Assembly (NCBI RefSeq): GCF_017873175.1
Contig: NZ_JAGGJW010000008.1
Coordinates: forward strand, 246,503 to 310,502
Length of the DNA: 64,000 bases
Source: Neorhizobium petrolearium
GTDB taxonomy: Bacteria > Pseudomonadota > Alphaproteobacteria > Rhizobiales > Rhizobiaceae
Reading direction: 5' to 3'
Made by a program: the position numbers and the translations under genes. The stretch's first letter is position 1; the number at the start of each line of letters is the position of its first letter. Under the pieces are notes generated by a model. It saw only the letters and a list, made by a program, of their open reading frames with translations, did no database searches and was not told the origin of the DNA. Positions 17,558 through 28,355 of the stretch are shown here, one piece after another.

Positions 17558-19192
17558 ATGAAACTGCCTGCCGGCGCCTCCTATGAGGACCTCATCCGCG
17601 ATTTCGCCTGGAATATTCCATCCAGGTTCAATATGGGCGAAGTGGTCAGCGACGCCTGGGCCGCGGAGCATCCCGACCGCATCTGTCTTGAGCATTTCAG
17701 CCCGGACGGCCGGCATCTGGCACTGACCTATGGCGCGCTATCGGGGCGGTCTGCGTCGCTCGCCAACGCCTTCCTGTCGCTCGGTTTGAAGCGTGGCGAC
17801 CGGATCGCGCTTCTCCTGCCGCAGAGTTTCGAGACGGTCATCGCCCATGTGGCGATCTACAAGATGGGCGGTATCGCCCTGCCGCTTGCTTTGCTCTTCG
17901 GGGCGGAGGCGCTGGAATACCGGTTGAAGGCATCGGGTGCCGCGGCCATCGTGACCAACGCGTTTGGCCTCACGCGGCTTGCCGGTCTCAGGAACAAGCT
18001 GCCGGACCTCAAGCATGTGATCGTCACCGAGGATGCGCCGCTTGGCACAGGCCTGATCTCGTTCGACACGCTGATTTCCGCTCATCCGCCACTTTTCGAA
18101 GTGGCCGAGACCGGTCCTGACGATCCGGCGCTGATGATCTTTACGTCCGGCACGACCGGTCCACCGAAAGCCGCGCTGCACGGCCACCGGGTGCTCGCCG
18201 GCCATATTCCCGGCTTCCAGCTCGGCCATGAATTCGCGCCGCAGGAAGGCGACAGGATCTGGACGCCGTCCGACTGGGCCTGGGCAGGCGGACTGCTCAA
18301 CGTGCTGATGCCGGCGCTGATGCTCGGAATACCGGTAGTCTCGTCGCCGGCGCAGAAATTCGACGCCGACATGGCCTTCCGCATCATGGCGGAGATGAGG
18401 GTACGCAATGCCTTCATTCCGCCGACGGCGTTGCGGCTGATGAAATCGGTGGAGAAGCCGCTCGAAAAATACGATCTGAAACTTCGCACGATCGCCTCGG
18501 CGGGCGAGGCGCTCGGGCGCGAGACCTATGAATGGGCGAAATCAGCGCTGGGAGTGACGGTCAACGAACTGTTCGGCCAGACGGAGTGCAATTTCGTTCT
18601 GGGATCGGCGTCCAATCTCGGCGTCTCGCGCGGCGGTGCGATCGGGCGCGCCGTGCCCGGCCACCACGTGGCCATCGTTGATGAGAAGGGCATCGAGGTG
18701 CCGGTTGGCAAAATGGGCCAGATCGCCATCCGCCGGCCAGATCCGGTGATGTTCCTCGGCTACTGGAACGACGAAGCCGCAACGAAGGTCAAGTTCGTCG
18801 GAGACTGGCTGATGACCGGCGATCTCGGCCGGCAGGATGAAGATGGCTATGTGGAATTCGTCGGCCGTGACGACGACGTCATTACTTCATCCGGTTACCG
18901 CATCGGTCCGAGCGAGATCGAGGACTGTCTGACGGGCCATCCGGCGGTAAGGCTTGCGGCCGCCATCGGAAAGCCCGATCCGGTCCGCACCGAAATCATC
19001 AAGGCTTATGTCGTCGTAGCGCCAGGGTACAGCCCAAGCGACGCGCTTGCGGCGGAAATCCGCGAATGGGTGAAGACGCGGCTGTCCATGCACGAATATC
19101 CGCGCGAGATCGCTTTCGTCGACGACATTCCGCTGACGACTACCGGCAAGGTCATCCGCCGGCTGCTGCGCGAGAAGGCGGCCGCGGAATAG
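17558..19192 (+). CDS. Acyl-CoA synthetase (AMP-forming)
   Basis: Activates a carboxylic acid to acyl-AMP and then acyl-CoA. The 544 residues contain the P-loop-like A3 motif F-T-S-G-T-T-G-P-P-K near residue 198, the A5 region with G-Q-T-E-C near residue 342, the hinge aspartate region M-T-G-D-L-G-R near residue 423, and the catalytic lysine in T-T-G-K-V-I-R at the C-terminus. It most resembles medium-chain or short-chain AMP-binding enzymes of rhizobia that begin with LPAGASYEDL. The exact acyl substrate is not determinable. It converges with the GNAT gene with a 3-base gap. Confidence 0.92.
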   Translation: MKLPAGASYEDLIRDFAWNIPSRFNMGEVVSDAWAAEHPDRICLEHFSPDGRHLALTYGALSGRSASLANAFLSLGLKRGDRIALLLPQSFETVIAHVAIYKMGGIALPLALLFGAEALEYRLKASGAAAIVTNAFGLTRLAGLRNKLPDLKHVIVTEDAPLGTGLISFDTLISAHPPLFEVAETGPDDPALMIFTSGTTGPPKAALHGHRVLAGHIPGFQLGHEFAPQEGDRIWTPSDWAWAGGLLNVLMPALMLGIPVVSSPAQKFDADMAFRIMAEMRVRNAFIPPTALRLMKSVEKPLEKYDLKLRTIASAGEALGRETYEWAKSALGVTVNELFGQTECNFVLGSASNLGVSRGGAIGRAVPGHHVAIVDEKGIEVPVGKMGQIAIRRPDPVMFLGYWNDEAATKVKFVGDWLMTGDLGRQDEDGYVEFVGRDDDVITSSGYRIGPSEIEDCLTGHPAVRLAAAIGKPDPVRTEIIKAYVVVAPGYSPSDALAAEIREWVKTRLSMHEYPREIAFVDDIPLTTTGKVIRRLLREKAAAE

Positions 19193-19195
19193 ATT

Positions 19196-20479
19196 TCAGT
19201 CTCCGCGGCCGGCGATCGACAGGATCTTCTCTCTCAGGATACGGGCCATGTTGCGGGTGTTGCGATAGCGGTGAAGCTGGGCGGCCACCTGACGCACGTC
19301 GCGGTCGCCGTTCTGGTTGAGCCCGATGACCAGCGTGCCCATTTCCTCGCGCTCTTCCCAGAACCGGCTCATGATCGGATGATCCGGCACGGCGCAGCTA
19401 TCGGTACGCATGATGTTGGCGTCTTCCAGATGCCATTCGGTGAGCTTGATCATCAGGAGCTTGCCTGGCGAGTAGGAGGCAAAATCCTCGTCATAGGCCG
19501 TCTTCCAGGTATAGGCCTCGCCGGCCATAACGAAGACGATGAGCGAGGCAATGGCGCGGCCGTCGAAATCGACGGTATGGATACGCACCGCGTCGACCTC
19601 GGCAAGGTTGGTGATCGCCTCGCGGGCGAAGGCCGAACGGTATCGGTCGTTGATGAGCGCCGAGCGGCGCCGGCCCTTCCAGCCCTTGGCTTCGAGCAGA
19701 AGGAACTCTTCCATGCGTACCCGGACCTCTTCCGGCTGGCGCGCGACGGAATAGGCGAGCGTCCCCTTGGTTTCCAGTTTGCGCCAGAGGCGGCGCATCT
19801 CACGAACGTGATGCGGGGAGATCGCGTGCTTCAGGTAGGTCTCGCCGTCAGCCAAGCTCTCCAGCATCGGTCTCTGGAACGGATCGGTCACGGTGACCGG
19901 CAGGTTCCGGCTGATGGCAACCGCCTTGGCAAGCTGTGCGAAGCGGCCGTTGAGCCGCACGTCCGGCAGCACGAGCACGGAAGGAAGCCGCGCCTCCCGC
20001 AGGGCCAGAGCTTCCAGAAGGTTGTCGATCGTCTCGGCCGCATCTTCGGCATCGACGAGCGGGGTGCCGAGCGGGCCGAACGGGTTTGCCCAGGTGCGGA
20101 TGATCGACGCGCCGATCGAGAAGCCCGGTCTTTCGATCGTAAAGGGCATCAGCAGCCGGAGCCGGCTGCGGTTGTTGCTCTCGTCGCGGATCAGCGCCAG
20201 GTGCACCTGCTTGTCGTCGACGCGCGGCATCGCGGGGGCCAGCAGCCGGGCCGAGAAGAAGATGTTCGGTTCCATGGCGCGGTTCGACAGGAATTCGAGC
20301 TCTTCCTGCAGGTCGTAGCCGAGCGCTGCGGGATAGAGGCAAAGCTCGCGCCCCGGGCGGCCGACACGCAGGCGGGTATCGGCATCGGGACGGTCGGCGC
20401 GGAAAGTCCGGATTACGGAAAGCCCGCCGCCGCCATTGTCTTCGAATTCGCCACTGATCGGAGGTTGGGCCATGATCAC
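19196..20479 (-). CDS. GNAT family protein with FemAB/BioF2-like acyltransferase domain
   Basis: A protein of about 427 residues carrying a C-terminal acyltransferase domain of the BioF2/CelD type. The F-L-L-L-E-A-K-G-W-K-G segment near residue 253 is typical, as is the Y-S-P-G-K-L-L motif near residue 345. Such proteins often accompany exopolysaccharide or peptidoglycan genes. The GTG start overlaps the stop of the upstream flippase gene; an ATG two codons later is an alternative. Tight coupling to the flippase suggests a joint role in cell-surface glycan synthesis or modification, which is inference. Confidence 0.82.
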   Translation of the reverse strand: MIMAQPPISGEFEDNGGGGLSVIRTFRADRPDADTRLRVGRPGRELCLYPAALGYDLQEELEFLSNRAMEPNIFFSARLLAPAMPRVDDKQVHLALIRDESNNRSRLRLLMPFTIERPGFSIGASIIRTWANPFGPLGTPLVDAEDAAETIDNLLEALALREARLPSVLVLPDVRLNGRFAQLAKAVAISRNLPVTVTDPFQRPMLESLADGETYLKHAISPHHVREMRRLWRKLETKGTLAYSVARQPEEVRVRMEEFLLLEAKGWKGRRRSALINDRYRSAFAREAITNLAEVDAVRIHTVDFDGRAIASLIVFVMAGEAYTWKTAYDEDFASYSPGKLLMIKLTEWHLEDANIMRTDSCAVPDHPIMSRFWEEREEMGTLVIGLNQNGDRDVRQVAAQLHRYRNTRNMARILREKILSIAGRGD

Positions 20480-21888
20480 GAAGCCTTTGAAGGAACGGAG
20501 GGCACGGGGCCGGCGAAGGCGAAGAGCACAATGCCGAGCGTCCGGCGGACGGCAACATGCAACAGGATGGCTTCGACCATCATAGCGGCGGCTGTCGCCA
20601 TGGCGGCCCCGGTGAGCCCGAGCGGCGGGATCAACACTATGTTGAGGCCGATGCTTACGGCAAGGGTTGCGGCGTAAAGCAGCACGCAGAGGTTCTGGCG
20701 ACCGGCCATGCTAAGCAGCACTTCGCCGGGACCGACCATCGATTTGGCCAGAATACCGGCGAATAGGATCGCCATCAGCGGGTATCCGGCCGTGAAGCCG
20801 GGGCCGAAGAGCGAGAGCAGCATTTCGCCGGCGGCAAGGGCGCAAAGGCCGATCGCAAGAGACGGCCAGAAGCTCCAGCGGGTGGTCTGACCGGCAAAGG
20901 CGGCGAGTGCGGTCATGTCCTCCTCAGCCATGATCGCGGAAAAGCGGGGGCCGGCGGCGGCCTTGATCGAGAAATAGACGAACTGGACCAGCACGATGGT
21001 CTTGGCGGCCGCATAATAGATGCCGACCTGATCCGGCGGGAGATAAAGGCCGACAACCACGACATCGGCATTGGTCAGCAGGAAGCCGATGCCGTCGACC
21101 AGGAAAAGCGGCAGCGAATAGCGGAACCAGGCGGCCGTCTCGAACGTCGTCGGGCCGGTGCCGTATTCCCGGCGCAGCCGCAATGTCAGGCGTAGGAGCT
21201 GCGAAAGCGTCGTGACATAGGTTGCGGCAAGTGCCGCCTGCATGGCGGTGACGGCTGTGAGCGGCGCGCCGAGCCAGAGAGCGAGAAGCATGAAGGCGAG
21301 GATCAGCGTGGGCCGGATCAGATAGGTGGGGCTCAGCGCCGTCGCTGTCCAGCCGTTCGAGCGCGCGGTTCCGTCCAGCACGTCTCCCAGCGCAATCATC
21401 GGTATGGTGAAAAATGAGAGTGCGACCGGAATGAGGTAATAGGGTTCGATCCTGTCACCGAAGACATACAGGAAAAGAAAGCCGAGGCCCGCGACCGTGC
21501 TCGCCGAGGCAAGCGCCACGAGGCGGACGGCGAGATTAAGTCCGCGCACCGTCGCCATCTCGCCCCGCGCTCTGTGCTGGTGCAGGAAACGGATGACGGA
21601 GGTGTGGAAGCCGAGGCAGGACAGGTTGCCGGCGAGCACGACCAGAACCCAGACGAAAGCGAAGATGCCGTATTCGAATTCGCCCATCAGGCGGGCAAGA
21701 ACGATCTGCGAGACGAAGGCGATGGCGGCACTGGCGACACGGATGACGAAGGCGGTGAGCGCCTGCCGCTGGGCGCGGCTCGTTTCGTTGTCATCAGTGA
21801 TGATCGCGTCGAGCTTGCGTATCAGCGGGGCGAGCCGGGCACGTAAGCCAGGCGGAAGCAATCTCTCCGCTGTTTCGATAACCGCCAT
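20476..21888 (-). CDS. Polysaccharide/oligosaccharide flippase, MOP superfamily
   Basis: A polytopic membrane protein of about 470 residues with 12-14 hydrophobic segments, resembling Wzx/RfbX-type exporters that flip lipid-linked oligosaccharides. An N-terminal cytoplasmic stretch of roughly 50 residues precedes the first helix at F-V-I-R-V-A-S-A-A-I. The ATG at 21888 was chosen over a GTG three codons upstream; neither has a clear ribosome-binding site. It overlaps the downstream GNAT gene. No polymerase or glycosyltransferase genes are adjacent. Confidence 0.85.
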   Translation of the reverse strand: MAVIETAERLLPPGLRARLAPLIRKLDAIITDDNETSRAQRQALTAFVIRVASAAIAFVSQIVLARLMGEFEYGIFAFVWVLVVLAGNLSCLGFHTSVIRFLHQHRARGEMATVRGLNLAVRLVALASASTVAGLGFLFLYVFGDRIEPYYLIPVALSFFTIPMIALGDVLDGTARSNGWTATALSPTYLIRPTLILAFMLLALWLGAPLTAVTAMQAALAATYVTTLSQLLRLTLRLRREYGTGPTTFETAAWFRYSLPLFLVDGIGFLLTNADVVVVGLYLPPDQVGIYYAAAKTIVLVQFVYFSIKAAAGPRFSAIMAEEDMTALAAFAGQTTRWSFWPSLAIGLCALAAGEMLLSLFGPGFTAGYPLMAILFAGILAKSMVGPGEVLLSMAGRQNLCVLLYAATLAVSIGLNIVLIPPLGLTGAAMATAAAMMVEAILLHVAVRRTLGIVLFAFAGPVPSVPSKAS

Positions 21889-21983
21889 GATGGGCACGCA
21901 ATACTCGTAACGACGACGGGAACAATGGCGGAAAGTGTTGCCACAGCAGGGTTAAGAAAGGGTTCGCCGGGCCGTCAAAGTAT

Positions 21984-23441
21984 TCACGATCTTCCGCTCT
22001 GGTCGCGGCTTTCGACCCGGCCGGCCGCAGTGCCGTGGCCGATCACTGCGAGGGCGAGTGCTGCGACAACGAGCCCGGTGGCGATGGCAAAGGCCGATCG
22101 CATGCCCGTGGCTACGGCCCCCGGAGAGGCGATGCCAATATCTGCGCCGGTGGCGGCGGCAAATACCGCCCCCATGACCGAAGCGCCGGTCGTGAGGCCG
22201 AGATTGCGGGACAGGTTGAGCATCCCCGAAATCACGCCCCTCTCCCCGGAGTGGATATCGGCCATAATGCCCGTGTTGTTGGCCGCCTGGAAGAGCGCAT
22301 AGCCCATCGTCGTGAGGATGATGGGGAGAAGATAACCTGGGATGCGGTACGTTGCCGGCAGGGTTGCGAGCAGGCAGGCCCCGGCAGCCATGCCGGTCAG
22401 CCCGATGATCGTCGCCGAGCGTGCGCCGAAACGATCGGTGATGCGGCCAGCGGGGATGCCCGTCAGCGCTGAAACGACCGGCCCGGCCGAAAGTACGAGC
22501 CCCACTCCGGCCGCATCGAGGCCAAGCGCGTGCGACAGGTAGAAGGGACCGACCACCAGCGTCGTCATGATGACCGCCGAAATAATCGCGCTCATCGCCA
22601 GGCCAGAGCTCAGAGCGGCATTACGCAGCATCGACAATCGCAGCAGCGGTGAGCGGGTTTTCGCTTCGGCGAGAACGAAGAGGCCAAGCCCGGCCAACGC
22701 TGCTGCGAGCAGCCCGAGATTGAGGGGACCGAAGCGACCTTTGCCCATGGTCATCGCCAGGGCGTAGGCCGCGAGTGTTGCGGCAAGCAGAAGTGTTCCC
22801 GTGCCGTCGAAACCCGGATGCGGCTCGGATCTTTCCTTGTGGTCATCGGGGAGATGCCGACGAATGAGAAGAATGGCTGTGACGCCGACCGGCACATTGA
22901 CGAGGAAGATCGCCGGCCAGCCTGCCGTCGCGATGAGGATGCCGCCGAGAGAAGGCCCGAGAGCCGTCCCGACCGCCGACATGGTTCCGAGCAATCCCAT
23001 CGCGCTGCCGGTTTTGGCTTTCGGCACGATATCCGCGACAGACGCCATGGCAAGCGCCATCATGATGGCGGCGCCAGCGCCCTGCGCCGCACGGGCGGCG
23101 ATCAGAATGCCGAGTGTGGGAGCGGTGCCGCAGAGGATCGAGGCGATGGTGAACAGCGCGATTCCGGAGAGAAGAAGCCGGCGTCTGCCAATCATGTCAC
23201 CCAGCCTGCCGGCGCCGACGATGAGCGTCGTGATGGCGAGGAGATAGGCCAGCAGCACCCATTGCACGTCCTGGAAGGAGGCCGAGAACGCCTGCGCGAG
23301 CGTCGGCAGGGCGACATTCGCGCTGCTCGTGCCGAGCGACGACAACAAGATCGAGAGCGACAGGGCGACAAGCGCCTTCCGGCTCGGAGGAATACTTTCC
23401 GCCGTGCCCGTCGCGGGGGTCGGTATGGTGATCGGTGACAT
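21984..23441 (-). CDS. MFS transporter, DHA2 (EmrB/QacA) type
   Basis: A proton-coupled drug/metabolite exporter of 485 residues with about 14 predicted helices. The loop 2-3 motif G-R-L-G-D-M-I-G-R-R-R lies near residue 78. The antiporter motif C region G-P-S-L-G-G-I-L is near residue 162. Both are typical of 14-helix drug efflux pumps. It is divergent from a LysR-type regulator with about 143 bases between starts, so the regulator probably controls it. No membrane-fusion partner gene is adjacent. Confidence 0.9.
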   Translation of the reverse strand: MSPITIPTPATGTAESIPPSRKALVALSLSILLSSLGTSSANVALPTLAQAFSASFQDVQWVLLAYLLAITTLIVGAGRLGDMIGRRRLLLSGIALFTIASILCGTAPTLGILIAARAAQGAGAAIMMALAMASVADIVPKAKTGSAMGLLGTMSAVGTALGPSLGGILIATAGWPAIFLVNVPVGVTAILLIRRHLPDDHKERSEPHPGFDGTGTLLLAATLAAYALAMTMGKGRFGPLNLGLLAAALAGLGLFVLAEAKTRSPLLRLSMLRNAALSSGLAMSAIISAVIMTTLVVGPFYLSHALGLDAAGVGLVLSAGPVVSALTGIPAGRITDRFGARSATIIGLTGMAAGACLLATLPATYRIPGYLLPIILTTMGYALFQAANNTGIMADIHSGERGVISGMLNLSRNLGLTTGASVMGAVFAAATGADIGIASPGAVATGMRSAFAIATGLVVAALALAVIGHGTAAGRVESRDQSGRS

Positions 23442-23584
23442 CTCCGAGGCTCCGTTCTGCCGCCTGCATGGTCGGCGCGGTAAATCTAGCCTCAGGCCTA
23501 TCGTGGCGGAACGCGCATCATTTGCATTTTATTCGTGCATCTGGCGCCATATCATTCGGCGAGGTCCGTGCTATTGTTCGGCGC

Positions 23585-24502
23585 ATGTCACATCCGGACC
23601 TCAACCTGCTTGTCACCCTTGATGCGCTGCTTGCGGAAGGCAGCGTGGCCCGTGCCGCCCGGCGGCTCAGACTCAGCCCTTCGGCCATGAGCCGGGCGCT
23701 GGCGCGATTGCGGGAGGCGACGGGCGATCCGCTGCTGGTGAGGGCAGGGCGCGGTCTCGTGCCGACGCCAAGGGCGCTCGAACTCAGCGAGCGCGTCGGC
23801 CTGCTTCTCGAAGAGGTCGAAGCGGTGCTGCGGCCGGCTGAGGCACTCGATCTTTCAAAGCTGACCCGGACGTTCACGCTTCGCGCAAGCGACGGTTTCG
23901 TGGAGAATTTCGGCCCGGATCTCATTGCTCGGGTGAACCGGGAAGCGCCCGGCGTGCGGCTCCGCTTCGTGCCGAAGCAGGACAAGGACAGCGGTCCCTT
24001 GCGCGACGGCAGCGTCGACATGGAGACTGGCGTAATCGGCAAGGCAACCGGTCCTGAGGTTCGGGTGCAGGCATTGTTCAGCGACCGCTTCGTCGGCGTC
24101 GTTCGTGCAGACCATCCGCTGAGCGCCGGTCAAATGACGCCGTCCCGCTATGCCGCAGCCAGGCATGTGCTCGTCTCTCGGCGCGGTTCCGAGAAAGGCT
24201 ATCTGGACGATATCCTTGAAATTCAGGGGATCAGGCGAGAGATCGGGACGATGGTCGGCGGCTTTGCCGCGGCGCTGGCCCTTGCTCGGGCATCGGATCT
24301 GGTCGCAACGGTTCCCGAATACCATACGCGTGACCTGCGGGCGGATATGTTCAGCTTTGCCCTTCCGGTACCGGTGCCGGAGATCACGATATCCCTCTTC
24401 TGGCATCCGAGAATGGATGCCGATCCGGCGCATCGCTGGCTGCGTGGCTGTGTGAGGGACGTTTGCGCCGCTTCGGCAGGGCAAGGCCGCGCCGAAGCTT
24501 AA
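23585..24502 (+). CDS. LysR family transcriptional regulator
   Basis: A 305-residue regulator with the N-terminal winged helix-turn-helix (D-L-N-L-L-V-T-L-D-A-L-L, then G-S-V-A-R-A-A-R-R-L) and a C-terminal periplasmic-binding-like effector domain. The ATG at 23585 gives the canonical MSHPDLN start; upstream in-frame codons encode nothing conserved. It is divergent from the MFS pump gene and is its likely regulator. It converges with secA with only four bases between stop codons. The inducer is unknown. Confidence 0.92.
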   Translation: MSHPDLNLLVTLDALLAEGSVARAARRLRLSPSAMSRALARLREATGDPLLVRAGRGLVPTPRALELSERVGLLLEEVEAVLRPAEALDLSKLTRTFTLRASDGFVENFGPDLIARVNREAPGVRLRFVPKQDKDSGPLRDGSVDMETGVIGKATGPEVRVQALFSDRFVGVVRADHPLSAGQMTPSRYAAARHVLVSRRGSEKGYLDDILEIQGIRREIGTMVGGFAAALALARASDLVATVPEYHTRDLRADMFSFALPVPVPEITISLFWHPRMDADPAHRWLRGCVRDVCAASAGQGRAEA

Positions 24503-24506
24503 AGCC

Positions 24507-27218
24507 TCACACCTGCTCGAACGCGCCGTGGCAGTGCTTGTATTTCTTGCCTGATCCGCAGGGGCAGGGCTCGTTGCGGCCGATCTTGCCCCAGGTGGAG
24601 GGGTCTTCCGGCCGGCGGTCCTGCGGTGCCGCGAGGAAGTTCTCGCCGTCGAGGCCACTCACCTCGTCCATGCCGGTCGTGGCGTCGAGATGATGCGCTT
24701 CGAGAACCGGCGGCGGTTCCGGTGGCTGCGGGTTCTGCACCAGTTCGACGCGCATCATCTGTGCGGTGACCGCCTCGCGGAGATTGGCAAGCAGCGCCTG
24801 GAAAAGCTCGAAGGCCTCCGCCTTGTATTCCTGCAGCGGGTCGCGCTGGGCATAGCCGCGGAAGCCGATCACCGAGCGCAGGTGGTCGAGATTGACGATG
24901 TGCTCGCGCCAGAGGTGGTCCAGCGTCTGCAGCAGCACGGAGCGCTCGACATAGTTCATGATATCCGCACCGAAGCGTTCGCGGCGATCAGCGGCGGCCT
25001 GGTCGGCGGCTTGCGTGATGCGCTCGCGGATATCGTCCTCGCCGATGCCCTCTTCCTTGACCCAGTCCTCGATCGGCAGATCGAGGTTCAGGAGGCGTCC
25101 GGCATCCTCGCGCAGGCCTGCCGCATTCCACTGTTCGGCATAGGCCCTTTCGGGAATGTGCTTGGCAACGATGACCTCGATCACCTCGTTGCGCATATCC
25201 TCGACGATCTCGGACACGTCTTCCGAATCCATCATTTCGATGCGCTGTTCGAAAATCACCTTGCGCTGGTCATTGGTGACGTCGTCGTATTTCAGAAGGT
25301 TCTTACGGATGTCGAAGTTGCGGGCTTCGACCTTCTTCTGGGCGCGCTCGAGCGCCTTGTTGATCCAGGGATGGACGATCGCTTCGCCTTCCTTGAGGCC
25401 GAGCTTCTGCAGCATGCCGTCCATACGGTCGGAACCGAAGATGCGCATCAGGTCGTCCTGGAGGGACAGGTAGAATTTCGAGCGGCCCGGGTCACCCTGG
25501 CGGCCGGAACGGCCGCGCAGCTGATTGTCGATACGGCGGCTTTCATGGCGCTCGGTGGCGATGACGTAGAGACCGCCGGCGGCCAATGCTTTTTCTTTGA
25601 GGCTCTTCACCTCCTCGCGGATCGCCGCTTCCTTCGCCCTGCGCTCGGTCTCATCCTCAATGCCTTCGAGCTCTCGTTCGAGGCGCATCTCTACATTGCC
25701 GCCGAGCTGGATGTCGGTGCCGCGGCCGGCCATGTTGGTAGCGATCGTGACCGCGCCCGGCACGCCGGCCTGCGACACGATATAGGCTTCCTGCTCGTGA
25801 TAGCGGGCGTTCAGCACCTGGAACTTATCGAAGCCCGACTGGCGCAGCAGGTTGGCGAGCAGTTCGGATTTCTCGATCGAGGTCGTGCCGACGAGCACCG
25901 GCTGGCCGCGCTCGTGGGCGGCCTTGATTTCGTCGATGATCGCTTTGAACTTCTCCTCGAAGGTCCGGTAGACCTCGTCGTCCTCGTCGATGCGGGCGAT
26001 CGGCAGGTTGGTCGGGACTTCGACCACTTCGAGCTTATAGATGTTGCCGAACTCCTCCGCTTCGGTCGAAGCCGTACCGGTCATCCCGGCGAGCTTTGAA
26101 TACATGCGGAAATAGTTCTGGAAGGTGATCGAGGAGAGCGTCTGGTTCTCCGGCTGGATCTGCACCTTTTCCTTGGCTTCGAGCGCCTGGTGCTGGCCTT
26201 CCGAATAACGACGGCCCGGCATCATGCGGCCCGTGAACTCATCGATGATGACGATCTCGCCGTTGCGGACGATATAGTCCTTGTCGCGGGTGAAGAGCTT
26301 GTGGGCCTTCAGAGCGTTGTTGATGTGATGGACGATCGCGACGTTTTCGACGTCGTAGAGGGATTCGCCCTTCAAGAGGCCGGCCTGGCGCAGCAGGTTT
26401 TCCAGCTTTTCCGTGCCGACTTCCGAGAAGTTGGCGGAACGCTGCTTCTCGTCGATCTCATAGTCTTCCGGCGTGAGTTGCGGAATGAAGGCGTCGATCG
26501 TGTTGTAGAGGTCGGAACGGTCGTCGAGCGGGCCGGAGATGATCAGCGGCGTGCGGGCCTCGTCGACCAGGATCGAGTCCACTTCGTCGACGATCGCATA
26601 GTTGTGGCCGCGCTGGACCATCTGCGCGCGCTCGTATTTCATGTTGTCGCGCAGATAATCGAAGCCGAGTTCGTTGTTGGTGGCGTAGGTGATGTCGCAG
26701 GCATAGGCCGCGCGGCGTTCCTCGTCGTCGAGACCGTGGACGATGACGCCGGTCGTCAGGCCGAGGAAGCCGTAAAGCCGGCCCATCGTCGTCGCGTCGC
26801 GACGGGCGAGGTAATCGTTGACAGTCACGACGTGGACGCCCTTGCCGGCGAGCGCGTTCAAATAGACGGGCAGCGTCGCCACCAGCGTCTTGCCTTCGCC
26901 GGTCTTCATCTCGGCGATCGCGCCATCATGAAGGATCATGCCGCCCATCAACTGCACATCGAAGGGCCGCATGCCGAGCACCCGGCGCGAGGCTTCACGC
27001 ACCACGGCAAAGGCGGGGATCAGGAGGTCGTCCAGCGTCTTGCCTTCGGCCAGCAGCTTCCTGAATTCCGCCGTCTGGGCGGCAAGCTGCTCATCGGAGA
27101 GAGCCTTGGTCTTCTCCTCGATCGCGTTGATCGCGTCGATCCTCGGCGTGTATCCGCGCAGGCGGCGGTCGTTTGCCGAACCGAACAATTTGCGGGCGAT
27201 GCCGCCAAGGCTGACCAT
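24507..27218 (-). CDS. secA: Protein translocase ATPase SecA
   Basis: The motor that drives preproteins through SecYEG. The 903 residues contain the Walker A site M-K-T-G-E-G-K-T near residue 105, the DEAD-like [10 protein letters not shown] segment near 210, the preprotein-binding and scaffold regions, and a C-terminal zinc-binding tail [13 protein letters not shown] that binds SecB. The ATG at 27218 has AGAAAGGA upstream and gives the usual [13 protein letters not shown] start; the frame happens to remain open further upstream but is not coding. It is divergent from the parvulin gene. Confidence 0.98.
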   Translation of the reverse strand: MVSLGGIARKLFGSANDRRLRGYTPRIDAINAIEEKTKALSDEQLAAQTAEFRKLLAEGKTLDDLLIPAFAVVREASRRVLGMRPFDVQLMGGMILHDGAIAEMKTGEGKTLVATLPVYLNALAGKGVHVVTVNDYLARRDATTMGRLYGFLGLTTGVIVHGLDDEERRAAYACDITYATNNELGFDYLRDNMKYERAQMVQRGHNYAIVDEVDSILVDEARTPLIISGPLDDRSDLYNTIDAFIPQLTPEDYEIDEKQRSANFSEVGTEKLENLLRQAGLLKGESLYDVENVAIVHHINNALKAHKLFTRDKDYIVRNGEIVIIDEFTGRMMPGRRYSEGQHQALEAKEKVQIQPENQTLSSITFQNYFRMYSKLAGMTGTASTEAEEFGNIYKLEVVEVPTNLPIARIDEDDEVYRTFEEKFKAIIDEIKAAHERGQPVLVGTTSIEKSELLANLLRQSGFDKFQVLNARYHEQEAYIVSQAGVPGAVTIATNMAGRGTDIQLGGNVEMRLERELEGIEDETERRAKEAAIREEVKSLKEKALAAGGLYVIATERHESRRIDNQLRGRSGRQGDPGRSKFYLSLQDDLMRIFGSDRMDGMLQKLGLKEGEAIVHPWINKALERAQKKVEARNFDIRKNLLKYDDVTNDQRKVIFEQRIEMMDSEDVSEIVEDMRNEVIEVIVAKHIPERAYAEQWNAAGLREDAGRLLNLDLPIEDWVKEEGIGEDDIRERITQAADQAAADRRERFGADIMNYVERSVLLQTLDHLWREHIVNLDHLRSVIGFRGYAQRDPLQEYKAEAFELFQALLANLREAVTAQMMRVELVQNPQPPEPPPVLEAHHLDATTGMDEVSGLDGENFLAAPQDRRPEDPSTWGKIGRNEPCPCGSGKKYKHCHGAFEQV

Positions 27219-27468
27219 ACGAATGGTCCTTTCTGAATCAGTTCTATCGGGATCGCGGGCCGGGCGGCCCATCATCATCCGATGACGACAAAATGACCCG
27301 CCACGTCCGGAAACTCTTCTGGACGCAAAGTTGCGTGACAGATAAGAGGGGGGTCGAATGATGTCAACGGTGGCGGCCGATACAGAATGGCCACATTCCG
27401 GTGTTTGTGAAGGTTTTCCGGCCGGAATCAGGCATTCTGAAACCGGTGCCCTATTGAAAGGTGAATTG

Positions 27469-28347
27469 ATGTTGCGCCACAAATTTCTCGTAACGGCCGC
27501 GCTCGCTGCTGCAATTTTCTCCCAGGCTCCGGTGTTTGCGGCGGAAGATCCGGTCGTGGCGAAGGTCGGCAGCCTGGAAATCCGCCAGTCGGAACTCGAC
27601 CTGGCCGTCCAGAACCTCGACCCGCAGCTCGCCCAGCTTCCGGACGAGCAGAAGAAAGTCGCCGCCCTTTCCGGCGCCATCGACGTCAAGCTTCTCGCAT
27701 CGGGTGCGATCGCCGAAGGCGTCAAGGATACGGACGACTTCAAGAAGCGGATGGCCTATATCGCCGACCGTGAACTTCATAACGCCTATTTCCGCAAGCA
27801 TGTCATCGATGCTGTCACCCCGGAAGAGGTGAAGGCCCGTTACGACAAGGAAATCGCCTCGATTCCGAAGCAGGAAGAGGTGCATGCCCGTCACATCCTG
27901 GTGAAGACGGAAGATGAGGCGAAGGCGGTCATCGCCGATCTCGACGCCGGCAAGGATTTTGCCGAGATCGCCAAGGAAAAGTCGCAGGATTCCAACAAGG
28001 ATGAAGGGGGTGATCTTGGCTGGTTCGGCCCCGGCCGCATGGTTCCGGAATTCGAGGAAGCCGCTTTCGCCCTCGAAAAGGGCGCCTACACGAAGACGCC
28101 CGTCAAGACGCAGTTCGGCTTCCATGTCATCAAGGTCGAAGACAAGCGCGACGCTCCCCCGCCGGCCCTCGAACAGGTCGAGGACCAGGTCAAGCAGCTC
28201 GTGATGCGCGACAAGTATGTGGCGCTGATCGAGAAGGCCAAGAGCGAGCAGAAGGTCGAGATCGTCGATGAGGCCCTCAAGAAGGGCTATGACGAAGTCA
28301 ACAAGATGCAGGGTGCAGGCGACGCCCCGGCTCCGGCCCAGCAGTAA
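27469..28347 (+). CDS. Periplasmic peptidyl-prolyl isomerase, parvulin type
   Basis: A secreted foldase of 292 residues. A signal peptide ends at V-F-A|A-E-D near residue 24. A SurA/PrsA-like N-terminal helical region follows. The rotamase domain spans about residues 135-235 with V-H-A-R-H-I-L-V at its start, G-G-D-L-G-W-F in the middle and F-G-F-H-V-I-K-V near its end, all typical of parvulins. AAAGGTG precedes the ATG by six bases. It is divergent from secA, a conserved rhizobial pairing that links export with folding. Confidence 0.94.
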   Translation: MLRHKFLVTAALAAAIFSQAPVFAAEDPVVAKVGSLEIRQSELDLAVQNLDPQLAQLPDEQKKVAALSGAIDVKLLASGAIAEGVKDTDDFKKRMAYIADRELHNAYFRKHVIDAVTPEEVKARYDKEIASIPKQEEVHARHILVKTEDEAKAVIADLDAGKDFAEIAKEKSQDSNKDEGGDLGWFGPGRMVPEFEEAAFALEKGAYTKTPVKTQFGFHVIKVEDKRDAPPPALEQVEDQVKQLVMRDKYVALIEKAKSEQKVEIVDEALKKGYDEVNKMQGAGDAPAPAQQ

Positions 28348-28355
28348 TCACTTTG

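Noticed and set aside
27219..27743. In-frame upstream extension of secA
   Set aside because: The extension would overlap the parvulin gene on the other strand and has no conserved sequence. The ATG at 27218 has a good ribosome-binding site and gives the normal SecA length.
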